Part shown: positions 1-8,929 of the stretch, in pieces
Position numbering within the stretch: the stretch's first letter is position 1
How the letters are laid out: every line of letters begins with the position of its first letter
Origin: VXMO01 sp034422835
GTDB lineage: Bacteria; Chloroflexota; Dehalococcoidia; UBA6926
Direction: 5' to 3'
DNA length: 64,000 nt
NCBI GenBank assembly: GCA_034422835.1
Contig: DAOUJJ010000015.1
Location: forward strand, 1 to 64,000
Translations under genes and position numbers: made by a program
Notes under the pieces: model-generated
Seen by the model: the letters and a program-made list of their open reading frames with translations, nothing else
Told to the model about the DNA's origin: nothing
Databases searched by the model: none

Positions 1-426
1 GTGCCTGGCCTTCGGTCGGTTTGGGACGTTCGGTTCGGCGCAGTAGGAGCTTTGTTCCATCGCGTCGGCCACCGTTTAGGCCGCGCTTTGGTCTCCGGGT
101 GTTCGTGCAAGTCTGCAAGTCTTGCGCCGGACGACACTCGCGGCGCAGCGACTGCCGCCCGTCCGAGTTTGGCTCCCGTCAGCCCACCGTCACTGATCAC
201 CCGTGGCCACGAGTGACCCGTCGTGGTTTCCTGGCCGGGAAACCGAAGGTTTCTGGCACCGATGCGCCCCATGTGGGGAGCGCCCTCCTTTTGCGCTCCC
301 GGGGACAACAGGTGACGGCTCAACTGCTAGCTGTCGCGCCGCCGTGGGAGGACCTGTTGTGGGGGACTTTAGGACAGGTGTGTTATTTGGTGCAAATAGT
401 GGTGTCACATGGGGGAGGGCAGTCCC

Positions 427-454
427 GATGGATTCCCGCGTGCGCGGGAATGAC
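427..454. repeat. Dispersed palindromic repeat, family B
   Basis: A GATGGATTCCCGC...GCGGGAATGAC palindrome. Related copies lie at 43010-43037, 45522-45549 and 60948-60973 in this window. Confidence 0.75.
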
Positions 455-462
455 GATGGGTT

Positions 463-486
463 GTCATTCTGAGCGCAGGAAGAATC
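463..486. repeat. Dispersed repeat, family C
   Basis: GTCATTCTGAGCGCAGGAAG plus AATC. Its reverse complement resembles the copies at 48031-48056 and 48138-48173 (GATTCTTCGACTGCGCTCGG then AATGAC). Confidence 0.6.
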
Positions 487-786
487 CGAAGCCGCCGCCT
501 GCCTCCCTGCGCCTGTCTATGAAAGATAAGGCAAACCAGGATAATCGTATGAATAGCAGGGTGAATCAGGATATTGCCTATAACTGATAAGATAAACGTC
601 CAAAGGTCATACCTCACGGAACGATGGTCATCTTCAGGAAAGTGTCATACTTCGCCCGAAACTCCGTGTCCTTGCTTGTAATTAAAGTAAAACATAAGTT
701 CGTGGGTGGGGGGGTACTCTCCTCGCAGCATCTCCCCGCAGTGGTCGCCCGGATCTTTGTGGGCCGGCCGCGACCATCATCCTGTT

Positions 787-3372
787 GTGGCGCCGAAATC
801 GCCCTCGACCTTGCCGGGCCGGGCCGCCGCCATCGCCGTCTTTGTCATCGTGCTGAGTGCCCTAACGATTGCACCTGCGCCGACCGCGCAGGCGCAGTTC
901 ACGCCCGCCATCAGTCGCGAGGTCCTTGTTCCTTACCTGGATGTCCCGTGGGATCTCGCATTCACGCGGGACGGGACGATGCTGTTCACCGAACGCGAGG
1001 GCGACATCAAGGCGCGCCGAACCACCGGGGACATCGAAATCGTCAGCGCGGACATGCTCGATCTTCTCAAGGGACAAGAGAGCGGCCTGATGAGCATTGT
1101 CGTTGACCCCGAGTTCGGAACCGGAGACAACCGCCGCTTCTACACGTGCCAGACTCATGAAGGTCCCACGGAGGTGCAGGTCATCGCCTGGACCATCAAC
1201 CCTGATTACACGCAGGCGACGCGTGTTGATGATCCCCTCGTGGGAGGTATTCCGGCGGGCGGAAACGGCCGGCACAACGGGTGTCGCCTGCGATTTGGTC
1301 AGAGGAACGACGAACTTTATATCTCCACGGGCGACGCGGAGATTGGCAGCGCTCCCCAGGACCTCACATCACTCGGCGGGAAGGTGCTGCGGGTGAAATC
1401 GACTGACGGAAAGGGATACCCGGGCAACCCCTTCTATGACAACGCCAACGAAAACACCAAGCGCGTTTACACCTACGGCCATCGGAACGTCCAGGGATTG
1501 GCGCTCCGGCCCGGCAAGAATCAGATGTGGGCTGTGGAGCACGGGCCCGCCGGCTACGACGAGATCAACCTGCTGGTTCCGGGTGGAAACTATGGATGGG
1601 ATCCTGGATCCGACCCTGTATCCGAATATGATGGGACGGTCCCCATGACCGATCTCAGCAGATTCCCGAACGCGATTCGCGCGAAGTGGACGTCTGGCGA
1701 ACGGCCTCCGGATATTGCGCCCAGCGGCGGCGTCTTCCTCACGGGCAGCCAGTGGGGCAACTGGGAAGGGATGCTCGCCGTGGCAACCCTGAGGGCCCAG
1801 AAGCTCTATCTCTTCAATGTTGACCGGATGCCCGGATACGGCGCGTTGCCACGCTCAATTCCGGCGCTGGACAAGTTTCCGGCGGCGCCGGGCGAGCCTC
1901 CGGAGCCGCACCGCCTCCGCACGCCCATGATGGGCCCTAACAACGTGCTGTACGTCACCACATCCATCAGACGAGGTCTGGACAAGATACTGCGTGTGAC
2001 GGCCTCCAGGACGATGGTTCAACCACCACCGCCCACACGGGACCCACCGCCGCCTCGAGACCCGGACCCGCCGCCACCGCCTCCGCCGCCGCGAGACGAC
2101 AGCGGGGGCAACGGTGGCGGCGGTGCCGGGGGATCACAGCGGGCGCCAACGCCGGTGCCGAACATTCCTCCCGAATTCAAGGAGGGCGATTCAGCAACCC
2201 GGTCGATTCCTGAGGGTGATGAGTCGGGACGCCCGATCGGGGAGCCGGTGGAGGCGTCGGATGAAGACGAAGACGACACCGTGCGTTACTCGCTGGGTGG
2301 TGCGGATGGCGGCTACTTCCGGGTTGACAGCGATACGGGGCAGCTGCTGACACGCGCGCCGCTGGACTTCGAGGAGCACAACGAATATACGCTTGAGGTG
2401 GTCGCCGATGACAACCGAGGCGGTAATGACACCATCGAGGTCACCATCACCATAGAGAACGTGGACGAGCCGCCGGTGTTGACGGGCCCTCAATCCGCGA
2501 GAACGCCGGAGCATGAGCAGTCTCTTCTGGGCACGTACACGGCCAGCAGTCCCGAGGGACGGGTTGTCGCGCTATCGCTGACGGGACGGGATGCGGACCT
2601 CTTCACGCTCGGCAGTGACGGGGCATTGTCGTTTGCCGCGGCGCCAGACTATGAGAGTCCCATGAGCGCGGCGGGAGGCAATACGTACCGACTCACCGTT
2701 GTCGCTGAGGACTCCGTACACACCGTATCGCAGGACGTTGTCGTCCGCGTCGTCAACGTGAACGAACCGCATACGCTGACGATTACGGGCACGAACGACA
2801 GCGGCGCGCCGGTGGTCGGACAGCCGTTCGTCGCGTCGCTGACTGATCCGGACGGCGGGGTACGGGAGGCCGTCTGGCAATGGCGGACATCCGAGGACGG
2901 AATCGGATGGACGTCGGTGGCCGATTTCGTTACGCAGGCGACGGAATCCGACGATACTGTAACGACCACAAGCTATACGCCGGGGATTGACGACCGCGGC
3001 AAGCTGATCCAGGTCATCGTCTACTACTACGACACGCATGGCCTGGCGCAGCCCATCTTCCAGGAGATCGCGTCCCCCGTCGCTGCGCCAACGCCCACCC
3101 CAATTCCAACGGCCACGCCAACACCGACTCCCACGGCTACGCCGACGCCGACCCCCACGCCGATGCCAACTGCCACTCCCACACCAACGCCAACCGTCGC
3201 GCCCACAGCCACGCCTAAGCCGACGGCAACACCGCCGCCAGTGGTACCAACCCCAGTGGTTTTGGAAGCGGAACCTGGATGGGGCCCGGTGTGGATGTGG
3301 GGCATCGGTCTGGCGGTGATCGCCGGGGGATTCATTCTGTTCTTTGTGCTCCGCGCCCGCCGCAGACCGTAG
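787..3372 (+). CDS. Exported PQQ-type sugar dehydrogenase with cadherin-like domains and C-terminal membrane anchor
   Basis: The N-terminal half reads as a glucose/sorbosone dehydrogenase-type beta-propeller (soluble PQQ aldose dehydrogenase superfamily): PWDLAFTRDG, a GNGRHNGCRLRFG strand, YTYGHRNVQGLAL and VPGGNYGWDPGSD are typical. A proline-rich hinge follows (nt 2020-2100), then two cadherin-like domains (about 2158-2760, the first ending ENVDEPP), an Ig-like domain (about 2765-3075), a Thr-Pro repeat spacer (3085-3250) and one transmembrane helix before RARRRP. The frame is open from a GTG at 706, but the signal peptide (VFVIVLSALTIAPAPTAQAQ) fits a GTG start at 787; neither has a strong ribosome site. 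Substrate oxidation outside the cell is inferred from the family. The precise sugar and the electron acceptor are unknown. Confidence 0.85.
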   Translation: MAPKSPSTLPGRAAAIAVFVIVLSALTIAPAPTAQAQFTPAISREVLVPYLDVPWDLAFTRDGTMLFTEREGDIKARRTTGDIEIVSADMLDLLKGQESGLMSIVVDPEFGTGDNRRFYTCQTHEGPTEVQVIAWTINPDYTQATRVDDPLVGGIPAGGNGRHNGCRLRFGQRNDELYISTGDAEIGSAPQDLTSLGGKVLRVKSTDGKGYPGNPFYDNANENTKRVYTYGHRNVQGLALRPGKNQMWAVEHGPAGYDEINLLVPGGNYGWDPGSDPVSEYDGTVPMTDLSRFPNAIRAKWTSGERPPDIAPSGGVFLTGSQWGNWEGMLAVATLRAQKLYLFNVDRMPGYGALPRSIPALDKFPAAPGEPPEPHRLRTPMMGPNNVLYVTTSIRRGLDKILRVTASRTMVQPPPPTRDPPPPRDPDPPPPPPPPRDDSGGNGGGGAGGSQRAPTPVPNIPPEFKEGDSATRSIPEGDESGRPIGEPVEASDEDEDDTVRYSLGGADGGYFRVDSDTGQLLTRAPLDFEEHNEYTLEVVADDNRGGNDTIEVTITIENVDEPPVLTGPQSARTPEHEQSLLGTYTASSPEGRVVALSLTGRDADLFTLGSDGALSFAAAPDYESPMSAAGGNTYRLTVVAEDSVHTVSQDVVVRVVNVNEPHTLTITGTNDSGAPVVGQPFVASLTDPDGGVREAVWQWRTSEDGIGWTSVADFVTQATESDDTVTTTSYTPGIDDRGKLIQVIVYYYDTHGLAQPIFQEIASPVAAPTPTPIPTATPTPTPTATPTPTPTPMPTATPTPTPTVAPTATPKPTATPPPVVPTPVVLEAEPGWGPVWMWGIGLAVIAGGFILFFVLRARRRP

Positions 3373-3399
3373 GGTGAGTCGCAACCGATGATGTAGGGG

Positions 3400-3426
3400 C
3401 CCTTCGACTGCGCTCAGGGTGAGCGG
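3400..3426. repeat. Dispersed repeat, family A
   Basis: CCCTTCGACTGCGCTCAGGG then TGAGCGG. This is one of at least six full copies of this intergenic repeat in the window. Confidence 0.7.
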
Positions 3427-3573
3427 AGGGTACGCCTCTCTCCCCGTCAATTGCGAGTCGTCCATGTGTAGCGGTACAGTACGAACGCGGACAGCGTCGT
3501 GTACGCATTCGCGGACAACGCTGGGCGCGAACGACGAGACGACAAAAAATTCCGGTGGGGACCGGGGAGGTGA

Positions 3574-4794
3574 ATGATGACGAACGGCGGCGCGCAGAAG
3601 GTTCTTTGTGTCCTGTATGACGATCCGGTGCAGGGCTTTCCGCCCCAATACGCAAGGGAGTCGATTCCAACGCTGAGCCAATACCCGGACGGGCAGTCCA
3701 TGCCGTCGCCGGGGGGCATCGACTTCACACCCGGCCAGCTGTTGGGCTCCGTGTCCGGCGGGCTGGGGCTTGAGAGCTTTGTCACATCACAGGGCCATCA
3801 GTTTGTCGTGACGTCCGACAAGGACGCCGCGGACTCCGTTTTCGAGCGGGAGATCGTCGATGCCGACGTGGTCATCTCCCAGCCGTTCTGGCCCGCGTAC
3901 CTGACGGCAGAGAGGATCGCCAAGGCGCCCAACCTCAAGCTCGCCATCACCGCGGGCATCGGCTCCGACCACGTCGATCTGCAGTCGGCCATCAACCGGA
4001 ACATCACCGTCGCGGAGGTCACCTGGTGCAACAGTATCAGTGTCGCGGAGCACGCCGTGATGCAGATGCTGGCGCTGGTGCGCGACTATCTGCCGCAGTA
4101 CGGGTGGGTTGTGCGCGGCGGCTGGAACATCGCCGACGCCGTCTCGCGCTCGTATGACATCGAGGGCATGGACGTGGGCGTGGTCGCGGCGGGGCGCATC
4201 GGCCTCGCTGTTCTCAAGCGGATGAAGCCCTTCGACGTCAATCTGCACTACACGGACCGCCACCGCCTCTCGCCCGAGGTTGAGGAGGAGCTTGGCCTCA
4301 CGTTCCATGAGACCCCGGAATCGCTGGTTGCGGCGTGCGACGTTGTCAGCATCCATTGCCCGCTCCACCCGGAGACGGAGCACATGTTCAACGATGAGCT
4401 TATCGGCAAGATGCGCCGCGGCTCCTACCTCGTCAATACTGCTCGCGGCAAGATCTGCGACCGTGACGCCGTCGTCCGCGCGTTGGAGAACGGTCAACTT
4501 GCAGGCTACGCCGGCGACGTGTGGTTCCCGCAGCCCGCGCCCAACGACCACCCATGGCGCGCGATGCCGAACCACGCCTTGACGCCGCACACGTCCGGCA
4601 CGTCGCTGTCCGCGCAGGCGCGCTATGCGGCGGGCGTGCGGGAGATCCTGGAGTGCTGGTTCGAGGGCCGTCCGATCCGCGACGAGTACCTGATCGTGCA
4701 GGGCGGTGGACTCGCGGGCACGGGCGCGCACTCCTACAGCGAGGGCGACGCGACCGGAGGCTCCGAGGAAGCGGCGCGTTTCTCGTCGTCATAG
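3574..4794 (+). CDS. fdh: NAD-dependent formate dehydrogenase
   Basis: A cytosolic D-2-hydroxyacid-dehydrogenase-fold enzyme that oxidises formate to CO2 with NAD+. Residues matching the known catalytic set of the Pseudomonas enzyme are all present with a constant offset of +7: Asn153 (VTWCNS), Arg291 (TARGK), Asp315 and Gln320 (GDVWFPQPAP), and His339 (LTPHTSG). The nucleotide motif VAAGRIG and Asp228 in HYTDRHR indicate NAD rather than NADP. Its length of 406 residues matches the family, which is metal-free and unrelated to molybdenum/selenium FDH. GGGGAGG at 3564-3570 would also serve the second ATG at 3577, which has better spacing. It appears to be a single-gene unit closed by a terminator. 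A role in energy supply from formate is inferred. Confidence 0.93.
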   Translation: MMTNGGAQKVLCVLYDDPVQGFPPQYARESIPTLSQYPDGQSMPSPGGIDFTPGQLLGSVSGGLGLESFVTSQGHQFVVTSDKDAADSVFEREIVDADVVISQPFWPAYLTAERIAKAPNLKLAITAGIGSDHVDLQSAINRNITVAEVTWCNSISVAEHAVMQMLALVRDYLPQYGWVVRGGWNIADAVSRSYDIEGMDVGVVAAGRIGLAVLKRMKPFDVNLHYTDRHRLSPEVEEELGLTFHETPESLVAACDVVSIHCPLHPETEHMFNDELIGKMRRGSYLVNTARGKICDRDAVVRALENGQLAGYAGDVWFPQPAPNDHPWRAMPNHALTPHTSGTSLSAQARYAAGVREILECWFEGRPIRDEYLIVQGGGLAGTGAHSYSEGDATGGSEEAARFSSS

Positions 4795-4816
4795 CGAAAA
4801 ACGCAACAAGACAGGG

Positions 4817-4850
4817 GAGGGGCGGCTCGCCGAGCCGCCCCTCTTTGTCG
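4817..4850 (+). terminator. Rho-independent terminator after formate dehydrogenase
   Basis: A perfect 12-bp stem GAGGGGCGGCTC / GAGCCGCCCCTC (4817-4828 and 4832-4843) with a 3-nt loop and a short T run (TTTGT). Confidence 0.8.
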
Positions 4851-4932
4851 CATCGCACGGAGTTGCGTATTCCCTGCCGACGAATGCAAGATATGAACTT
4901 AAGAAAGTCCTTTGAGGGAGGGTGTGGAAACT

Positions 4933-5319
4933 GTGAATAAGCATCTGCTTCGCATGGTGGCCCTGCTCGTGATTTCCGTGACGGCCCTGGCTATTCTGGG
5001 CGCGTGCGAGGCGGAGCCGACACCCACCCCAACACCGCTGCCAACTCCAACCCCAACCGCCACCCCCACGCCCGAACCAACGCCTGAACCCATGACGCAA
5101 GTTCCGGTTGGCGCCGACCTCATGGCCCTGCTTCCTCCTGATGAGGTTGAGTGCATCAAGGCCGCCGTTGGCGAAGACCTCTACGCCATCCTGCTGCAAA
5201 CGCCCTTCACACCCGAGATGTTCACTCCTGAGGCCGCCGCCGCGTCACCGGTGACGCCGTGCCTGTCTGAGGAATCCCAGGCGATGTTTGCGCAGGCAGT
5301 CATGGGCGCCGGAGGGTAA
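4933..5319 (+). CDS. Small lipoprotein with Thr-Pro spacer, unknown function
   Basis: A predicted exported lipoprotein of about 128 residues. A signal peptide ends in the lipobox LGAC with Cys25. It is followed by a PTPTP-rich spacer of about 25 residues and a short C-terminal domain containing PPDEVECIKAAVGEDLY and a second cysteine (TPCLSEE), so a disulfide is possible. The frame opens at a TTG (4912), but the GTG at 4933 sits about 10 nt after GGGAGG (4917-4922) and gives a proper signal peptide, so it is preferred. It lies between the formate dehydrogenase terminator and the B12 riboswitch, with no clear partner. I do not recognise the C-terminal domain. Confidence 0.75.
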   Translation: MNKHLLRMVALLVISVTALAILGACEAEPTPTPTPLPTPTPTATPTPEPTPEPMTQVPVGADLMALLPPDEVECIKAAVGEDLYAILLQTPFTPEMFTPEAAAASPVTPCLSEESQAMFAQAVMGAGG

Positions 5320-5414
5320 ACTCCGGGGTCATACGCCGCGTGCCAAAACGCGGTTTCACGGTTTGACACTCCGAGAGACGGTGCGATAGGCTTCGTCCGA
5401 AGAGCAGATAGACA

Positions 5415-5582
5415 CTGCCCGTTCAGGTGCCCGCCCCGGGAGAATAGGGAAGGCGGTGAGAATCCGCCGCGGTAGCGCCACTGTAAGCGGGGTTTGATAG
5501 TCGGCTTGCCCACTGTCGCAGATGCGATGGGAAGGGCCCGGCGCAGGATCGATACCCGCAAGCCAGGAGACCTGCCTGGACG
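5415..5582 (+). promoter_or_regulatory. Cobalamin (AdoCbl) riboswitch
   Basis: The conserved B12-riboswitch blocks occur in order: TTCAGGTGCC (from 5422), GGGAGAATAGGGAAG, the GGTGAGAATCCGCCGCGG core (5454-5472), the B12 box GCGCCACTGTAAGCGG, and the 3' segment AAGCCAGGAGACCTGCCTGG (5560-5579). These are the usual marks of the Rfam cobalamin family. It precedes a B12-type ABC transporter, so cobalamin binding is expected to switch the operon off. Confidence 0.93.
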
Positions 5583-5655
5583 GAAGGTGAACTCTCTCCG
5601 CTATAGAGAGGGTCCCTCAGCCGACCGGGCAAAAAGCCCCGACAGCGCGAGCGTC

Positions 5656-5691
5656 AACCCTCCAGCGGAGCAGCCGGAGGGTTGTTTTGTT
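5656..5691 (+). terminator. Terminator hairpin of the riboswitch expression platform
   Basis: Arms AACCCTCC (5656-5663) and GGAGGGTT (5676-5683) form an 8-bp stem followed by the T-rich run TTGTTTTGTT. It lies about 75 nt after the aptamer and runs into the annotated start of btuC, so it could stop transcription or hide translation initiation when B12 is bound. The antiterminator partner was not worked out. Confidence 0.7.
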
Positions 5692-6766
5692 GCGAGTTGC
5701 CGGGATTCCGGCGTGGGGCACTTATCGCCGTTCGGGCGTTCTCACGCGCCTCGCCATCGGCGCGGTGACTCTTGCGCTCGCCATTCTCCTCATCGTTCTC
5801 ATCTCATTGAGCGTCGGCCCGGTCAGCATCCCGACGCGCAGCGTCGCCTCCACGCTCGTCGGATTCCTTGGCATTGACGTTGGCGATGTTTCCCGAACCC
5901 ACGAATTGGTGATTCAGCAGATTCGCCTGCCGCGCATTATTGTGGGGGCGGCCGTTGGCATGGGGCTCGGTGTGGCGGGCGCGACGATGCAGGGGCTCTT
6001 CCGCAATCCGCTGGCCGATCCCGGCATCATCGGCGTGTCCGCGGGCGGGGCGCTTGGAGCGGTCATTGCCATCGCGACGGGAGCTGCGGGGTTGTTCTTC
6101 ATGTCCTTGCCGCTGGCCGCGTTCGCCGGGGCAATGATGGCCACGCTGGTTGTCTACGGCATCTCAACCGTCAGCGGGCATTTCTCCATGGCCACGCTGC
6201 TGCTGGCCGGCATAGCGGTGAACGCGTTCCTGGGCGCGATTGTGTCCGGGATCGTCATCCTGCTGCCTGACAACGGAGCGCTGCGGGAGATCCTCTTCTG
6301 GCTGGCAGGCGGGCTGGATTCACGCGCGTGGGAGCACGTCTTGATGTCGCTACCGCCGATCCTCGCGGGAATCGGAATCGCCATGGTGATGGCCCGCGAC
6401 CTCAACCTGCTGATGCTTGGCGACGATGAGGCCCGCTCGCTTGGGGTGAACGTCGTGCCGGTTCGTCTGCTGCTCCTGGCGGTGGGGGCGATGGTGACGG
6501 GAGTGGCCGTTGCCGTCAGTGGGACCATCGCGTTCGTTGGCCTCGTAACACCGCACGTGCTCAGGCTCCTGCTGGGGCCGGACAACCGTGTGCTCATTCC
6601 CATGAGCGCGCTTGGGGGGGCAGTGTTCGTGATTCTTGCGGACACGGTGGCGCGGACGGTGATCCAGCCGGCTGAACTGCGAGTCGGAATCCTGACGGCA
6701 CTGGTGGGCGCGCCGTTCTTCATTCTGCTGCTCATCCAGAACAGAGGGCGGGGGTACTCGCTCTGA
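5687..6766 (+). CDS. btuC: Cobalamin ABC transporter permease (FecCD/BtuC family)
   Basis: An inner-membrane permease of about 359 residues with roughly ten hydrophobic segments. Family marks include QIRLPRIIVGA, GATMQGLFRNPLADPGIIGV with ASGGAL-like sequence, and GDDEARSLGVNV, then a C-terminal IAFVGLVTPHVLRLLLGPDN motif near the ATPase coupling helix. The first gene downstream of a cobalamin riboswitch, followed by its binding protein and ATPase, it most likely carries B12; on sequence alone it could be an iron-siderophore permease. The TTG at 5687 overlaps the T-run of the leader terminator, so the true start may be this TTG, the next TTG, or an internal GTG near 5765. Confidence 0.9.
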   Translation: MLRVAGIPAWGTYRRSGVLTRLAIGAVTLALAILLIVLISLSVGPVSIPTRSVASTLVGFLGIDVGDVSRTHELVIQQIRLPRIIVGAAVGMGLGVAGATMQGLFRNPLADPGIIGVSAGGALGAVIAIATGAAGLFFMSLPLAAFAGAMMATLVVYGISTVSGHFSMATLLLAGIAVNAFLGAIVSGIVILLPDNGALREILFWLAGGLDSRAWEHVLMSLPPILAGIGIAMVMARDLNLLMLGDDEARSLGVNVVPVRLLLLAVGAMVTGVAVAVSGTIAFVGLVTPHVLRLLLGPDNRVLIPMSALGGAVFVILADTVARTVIQPAELRVGILTALVGAPFFILLLIQNRGRGYSL

Positions 6767-6818
6767 GTCGTGAACATAAATATCCGAATTGGCGAGATAA
6801 GAGAAGGGAGATAGAGAA

Positions 6819-7958
6819 GTGAAGGGAATCTCGGCCAGAATTGTCATCCTTGGCGCGCTTGCCATGCTGGCGGCGCTGGCGTTTGCGTGCGACTCCACGG
6901 TGCCGGCAGGGGAGGCTGGAGCGACGCCGGACTCTGCCCCGACGGTTGACGTCATTCCTCCGACAGCGGCGCCTACCGAAACTCCGGAACCCACGCCCAC
7001 ACCAACGCCCGCGCCGACTCCGCCGCCGCTGGTCGGACAGTTGACCGGCGTCCCCGGTATCGTTGATCCCACCAACCTCGGTTGGCCCCGGCAGGTTGAG
7101 GGTCTGAACGGCATCATTGAGATACCCGCCAAGCCGCAGCGCATTATCACCGCGTCAATAGGCCATGACGAGATGGTGATCGCTATTGCACCTGTCGCTC
7201 GCCTGGTTGCCGTTGGCGGCGTGAGCAAGAACGCAACGTACTCGAACGTGGCCGTGCACGTCCAGGACAAGCCGGAGATTACGCGCGACCCGGAGACAAT
7301 CATCGCCCAGAACCCGGACGTAGTCGTGACGAGCCCCCACTTCACTGCGGAACTGGTGGACGCGCTTTCCCGCGTCGGCATACCGGCGATTCAAACGGAA
7401 CTTGACCATGGCGCCGAGGCGCGTATCAACAACATCCTCTTGCTTGGCTACATCCTCGGCGAAGAGGCTCGCGCGTTGGAATTCGCGCAGGAAGTGCGCG
7501 GTCGTCATGAGGCCCTCATCGACGTCACGGGCGCGAAGCAGAGCAAGCCGCGTGTTCTGGCGCTTACCAGCTACTCGGACGATCTTTGGGTGGCGGGCGC
7601 AGGCTCAACCGAAGGGTCCGTTATTGAGGCGGCCGGGGGAGTCAATGCGGCGGCGGATCAGGGGGTTGAGGGCAACCAGACCACGAGCCGCGAAGGCGTG
7701 ATCGCCATGAATCCGGACATCATCGTCATCCCCCAACCGGTTGAGTTCGGCGCAGAAGAATTCCGGGAGCGTTTGCGGTCCGATCAGGCCCTGCAAGAGG
7801 TTCCCGCAATTCAGGACGGCCGCGTTTATGTGGTCGAGAGCAAGCACTTTACGACGCTGTCGTATTGGAACATCAGGGGGGCTGAAGACCTCGCGCGGAT
7901 CCTGTGGCCGGACGATTTCTCCGAGCCGCCCGCAGAGACCTTCAGCGTCGCGGGATAG
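6819..7958 (+). CDS. btuF: Cobalamin ABC transporter substrate-binding lipoprotein (BtuF-like)
   Basis: A periplasmic-binding-protein-type lipoprotein that would deliver cobalamin to the permease. The signal peptide ends at the lipobox LAFAC with Cys24. A Thr-Pro rich linker (about residues 45-65) separates the anchor from a BtuF/FhuD fold, recognisable from KPQRIITASIGHDEMVIAIA, PETIIAQNPDVVVTS and NPDIIVIPQP. It starts at GTG 6819, with AAGGGAG about 8 nt upstream. It sits 52 nt after btuC and 15 nt before the ATPase gene, under the same riboswitch. Specificity for B12 is inferred from the riboswitch; related proteins bind haem or siderophores. Confidence 0.88.
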   Translation: MKGISARIVILGALAMLAALAFACDSTVPAGEAGATPDSAPTVDVIPPTAAPTETPEPTPTPTPAPTPPPLVGQLTGVPGIVDPTNLGWPRQVEGLNGIIEIPAKPQRIITASIGHDEMVIAIAPVARLVAVGGVSKNATYSNVAVHVQDKPEITRDPETIIAQNPDVVVTSPHFTAELVDALSRVGIPAIQTELDHGAEARINNILLLGYILGEEARALEFAQEVRGRHEALIDVTGAKQSKPRVLALTSYSDDLWVAGAGSTEGSVIEAAGGVNAAADQGVEGNQTTSREGVIAMNPDIIVIPQPVEFGAEEFRERLRSDQALQEVPAIQDGRVYVVESKHFTTLSYWNIRGAEDLARILWPDDFSEPPAETFSVAG

Positions 7959-7973
7959 AGGATAGAGGGGACG

Positions 7974-8822
7974 ATGACCAGGGCGGCACGCGCAGCCTCG
8001 CTCTCCGTTGAGGGCCTGACGTTCACGATCCAAGGCAAGAAACTGCTGGATAACGTCAACCTCCGCGCGGGGCAGGGCGAGTTGGTGGGGGTGATTGGCC
8101 CGAACGGCGCGGGCAAATCAACGCTCTTGCGCGCAGTCGCCGGGGTCATCGAGCCGTCGGATGGGGAACGTCAACTGGGGGGCCGCAAGTTCGAGGAGAT
8201 ACCCGCCCGTGAACGAGCGCGCGCCGTCGCGCTTGTGCCCCAGGTTGCGCCCATGGCGCACGGGTTCACGTGCCTTGAGCTTGTGCTTATGGGCAGGTAT
8301 CCCCACATGGGACGGTTTCAGATTGAGGGCGCATCCGACGAGAACATCGCGCGGCAGGCCATGCGGCTGACCGATACGGAACAGTTCGCGGAGCGCACGC
8401 TTGAAACGCTGTCCGGCGGGGAGCGTCAGCGCGTTTTCATCGCGCGGGCGCTCGCACAGCAGCCGCGCGTCCTCCTGCTCGACGAGCCGACGTCCAACCT
8501 GGATATTCTCCACCAGCTGCGTGTGCTTGGTCTCATCCGGGAATGGGTCGCGAATGGCGCGACGGCCATCGCCGCCGTGCACGACCTCAACATGGCGGCA
8601 CGCCATTGCGATTTCCTGGTCTTGCTCAGCGAGGGCAGAGTGATCGCGGAGGGTACGCCGCAGGATGTTCTGACTGCTGAGAACGTCAGGCGCGCGTACG
8701 GGGTTGAATCAGTGATCTACAGAGACCCCCACACCGGCGCACTGGCGCTCAGCCTGCTCGGACCGGCTGACAATGCCGCTGTCAGGGCAAACAGGGCAAC
8801 TCAGCGTTCGAATAGCTCTTAA
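7974..8822 (+). CDS. btuD: Cobalamin ABC transporter ATP-binding protein
   Basis: An ATPase of the FecCD-type importer. Walker A is GPNGAGKST (42-50), the ABC signature LSGGERQ (146-152), Walker B ends at Asp170 in LLLDEP, and the switch histidine is His203 in AAVHDLN. The C-terminal part (YGVESVIYRDPHTG) is usual for HmuV/FhuC/BtuD proteins. It is the last gene of the B12 operon and starts with ATG 7974 directly after btuF. All catalytic motifs are intact. Confidence 0.9.
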   Translation: MTRAARAASLSVEGLTFTIQGKKLLDNVNLRAGQGELVGVIGPNGAGKSTLLRAVAGVIEPSDGERQLGGRKFEEIPARERARAVALVPQVAPMAHGFTCLELVLMGRYPHMGRFQIEGASDENIARQAMRLTDTEQFAERTLETLSGGERQRVFIARALAQQPRVLLLDEPTSNLDILHQLRVLGLIREWVANGATAIAAVHDLNMAARHCDFLVLLSEGRVIAEGTPQDVLTAENVRRAYGVESVIYRDPHTGALALSLLGPADNAAVRANRATQRSNSS

Positions 8823-8929
8823 GCGGCGCACTCCCCACCCGTACACCGGCGGATGTCTTGCCCGGGTTAACCGTTCTGGATAAGGACCTCATTTCCGTAT
8901 ACTACGCTGAATGCTGTCGACACTTGGAG

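Larger units (their letters stand above)
1..705. other. Stretch without a convincing gene
   Basis: Open frames exist on both strands but overlap each other and give low-complexity, arginine- and serine-rich translations with no recognisable domain, so none is called. The stretch holds a family-B palindromic repeat at 427-454, a family-C repeat just after it at 463-486, and a small inverted repeat (arms 276-283 and 293-300). The segment from about 530 to 700 is more AT-rich and could contain the promoter of the following gene, but no clear -35/-10 pair can be defended. A degraded gene or an unrecognised RNA cannot be excluded. Confidence 0.5.

Noticed and set aside
21..587. Plus-strand open frame at the left edge
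   Set aside because: Its frame crosses family-B and family-C repeats, has no ribosome site, and gives a composition unlike a real protein.
2572..3681. Long minus-strand open frame of 369 codons opposite the sugar dehydrogenase
   Set aside because: Its translation is arginine-, tryptophan- and histidine-rich low complexity produced by the GC-rich Thr-Pro and cadherin coding sequence on the plus strand.
3787..4731. Minus-strand open frame opposite formate dehydrogenase
   Set aside because: The plus-strand gene has all catalytic residues. The antisense product has no recognisable features.
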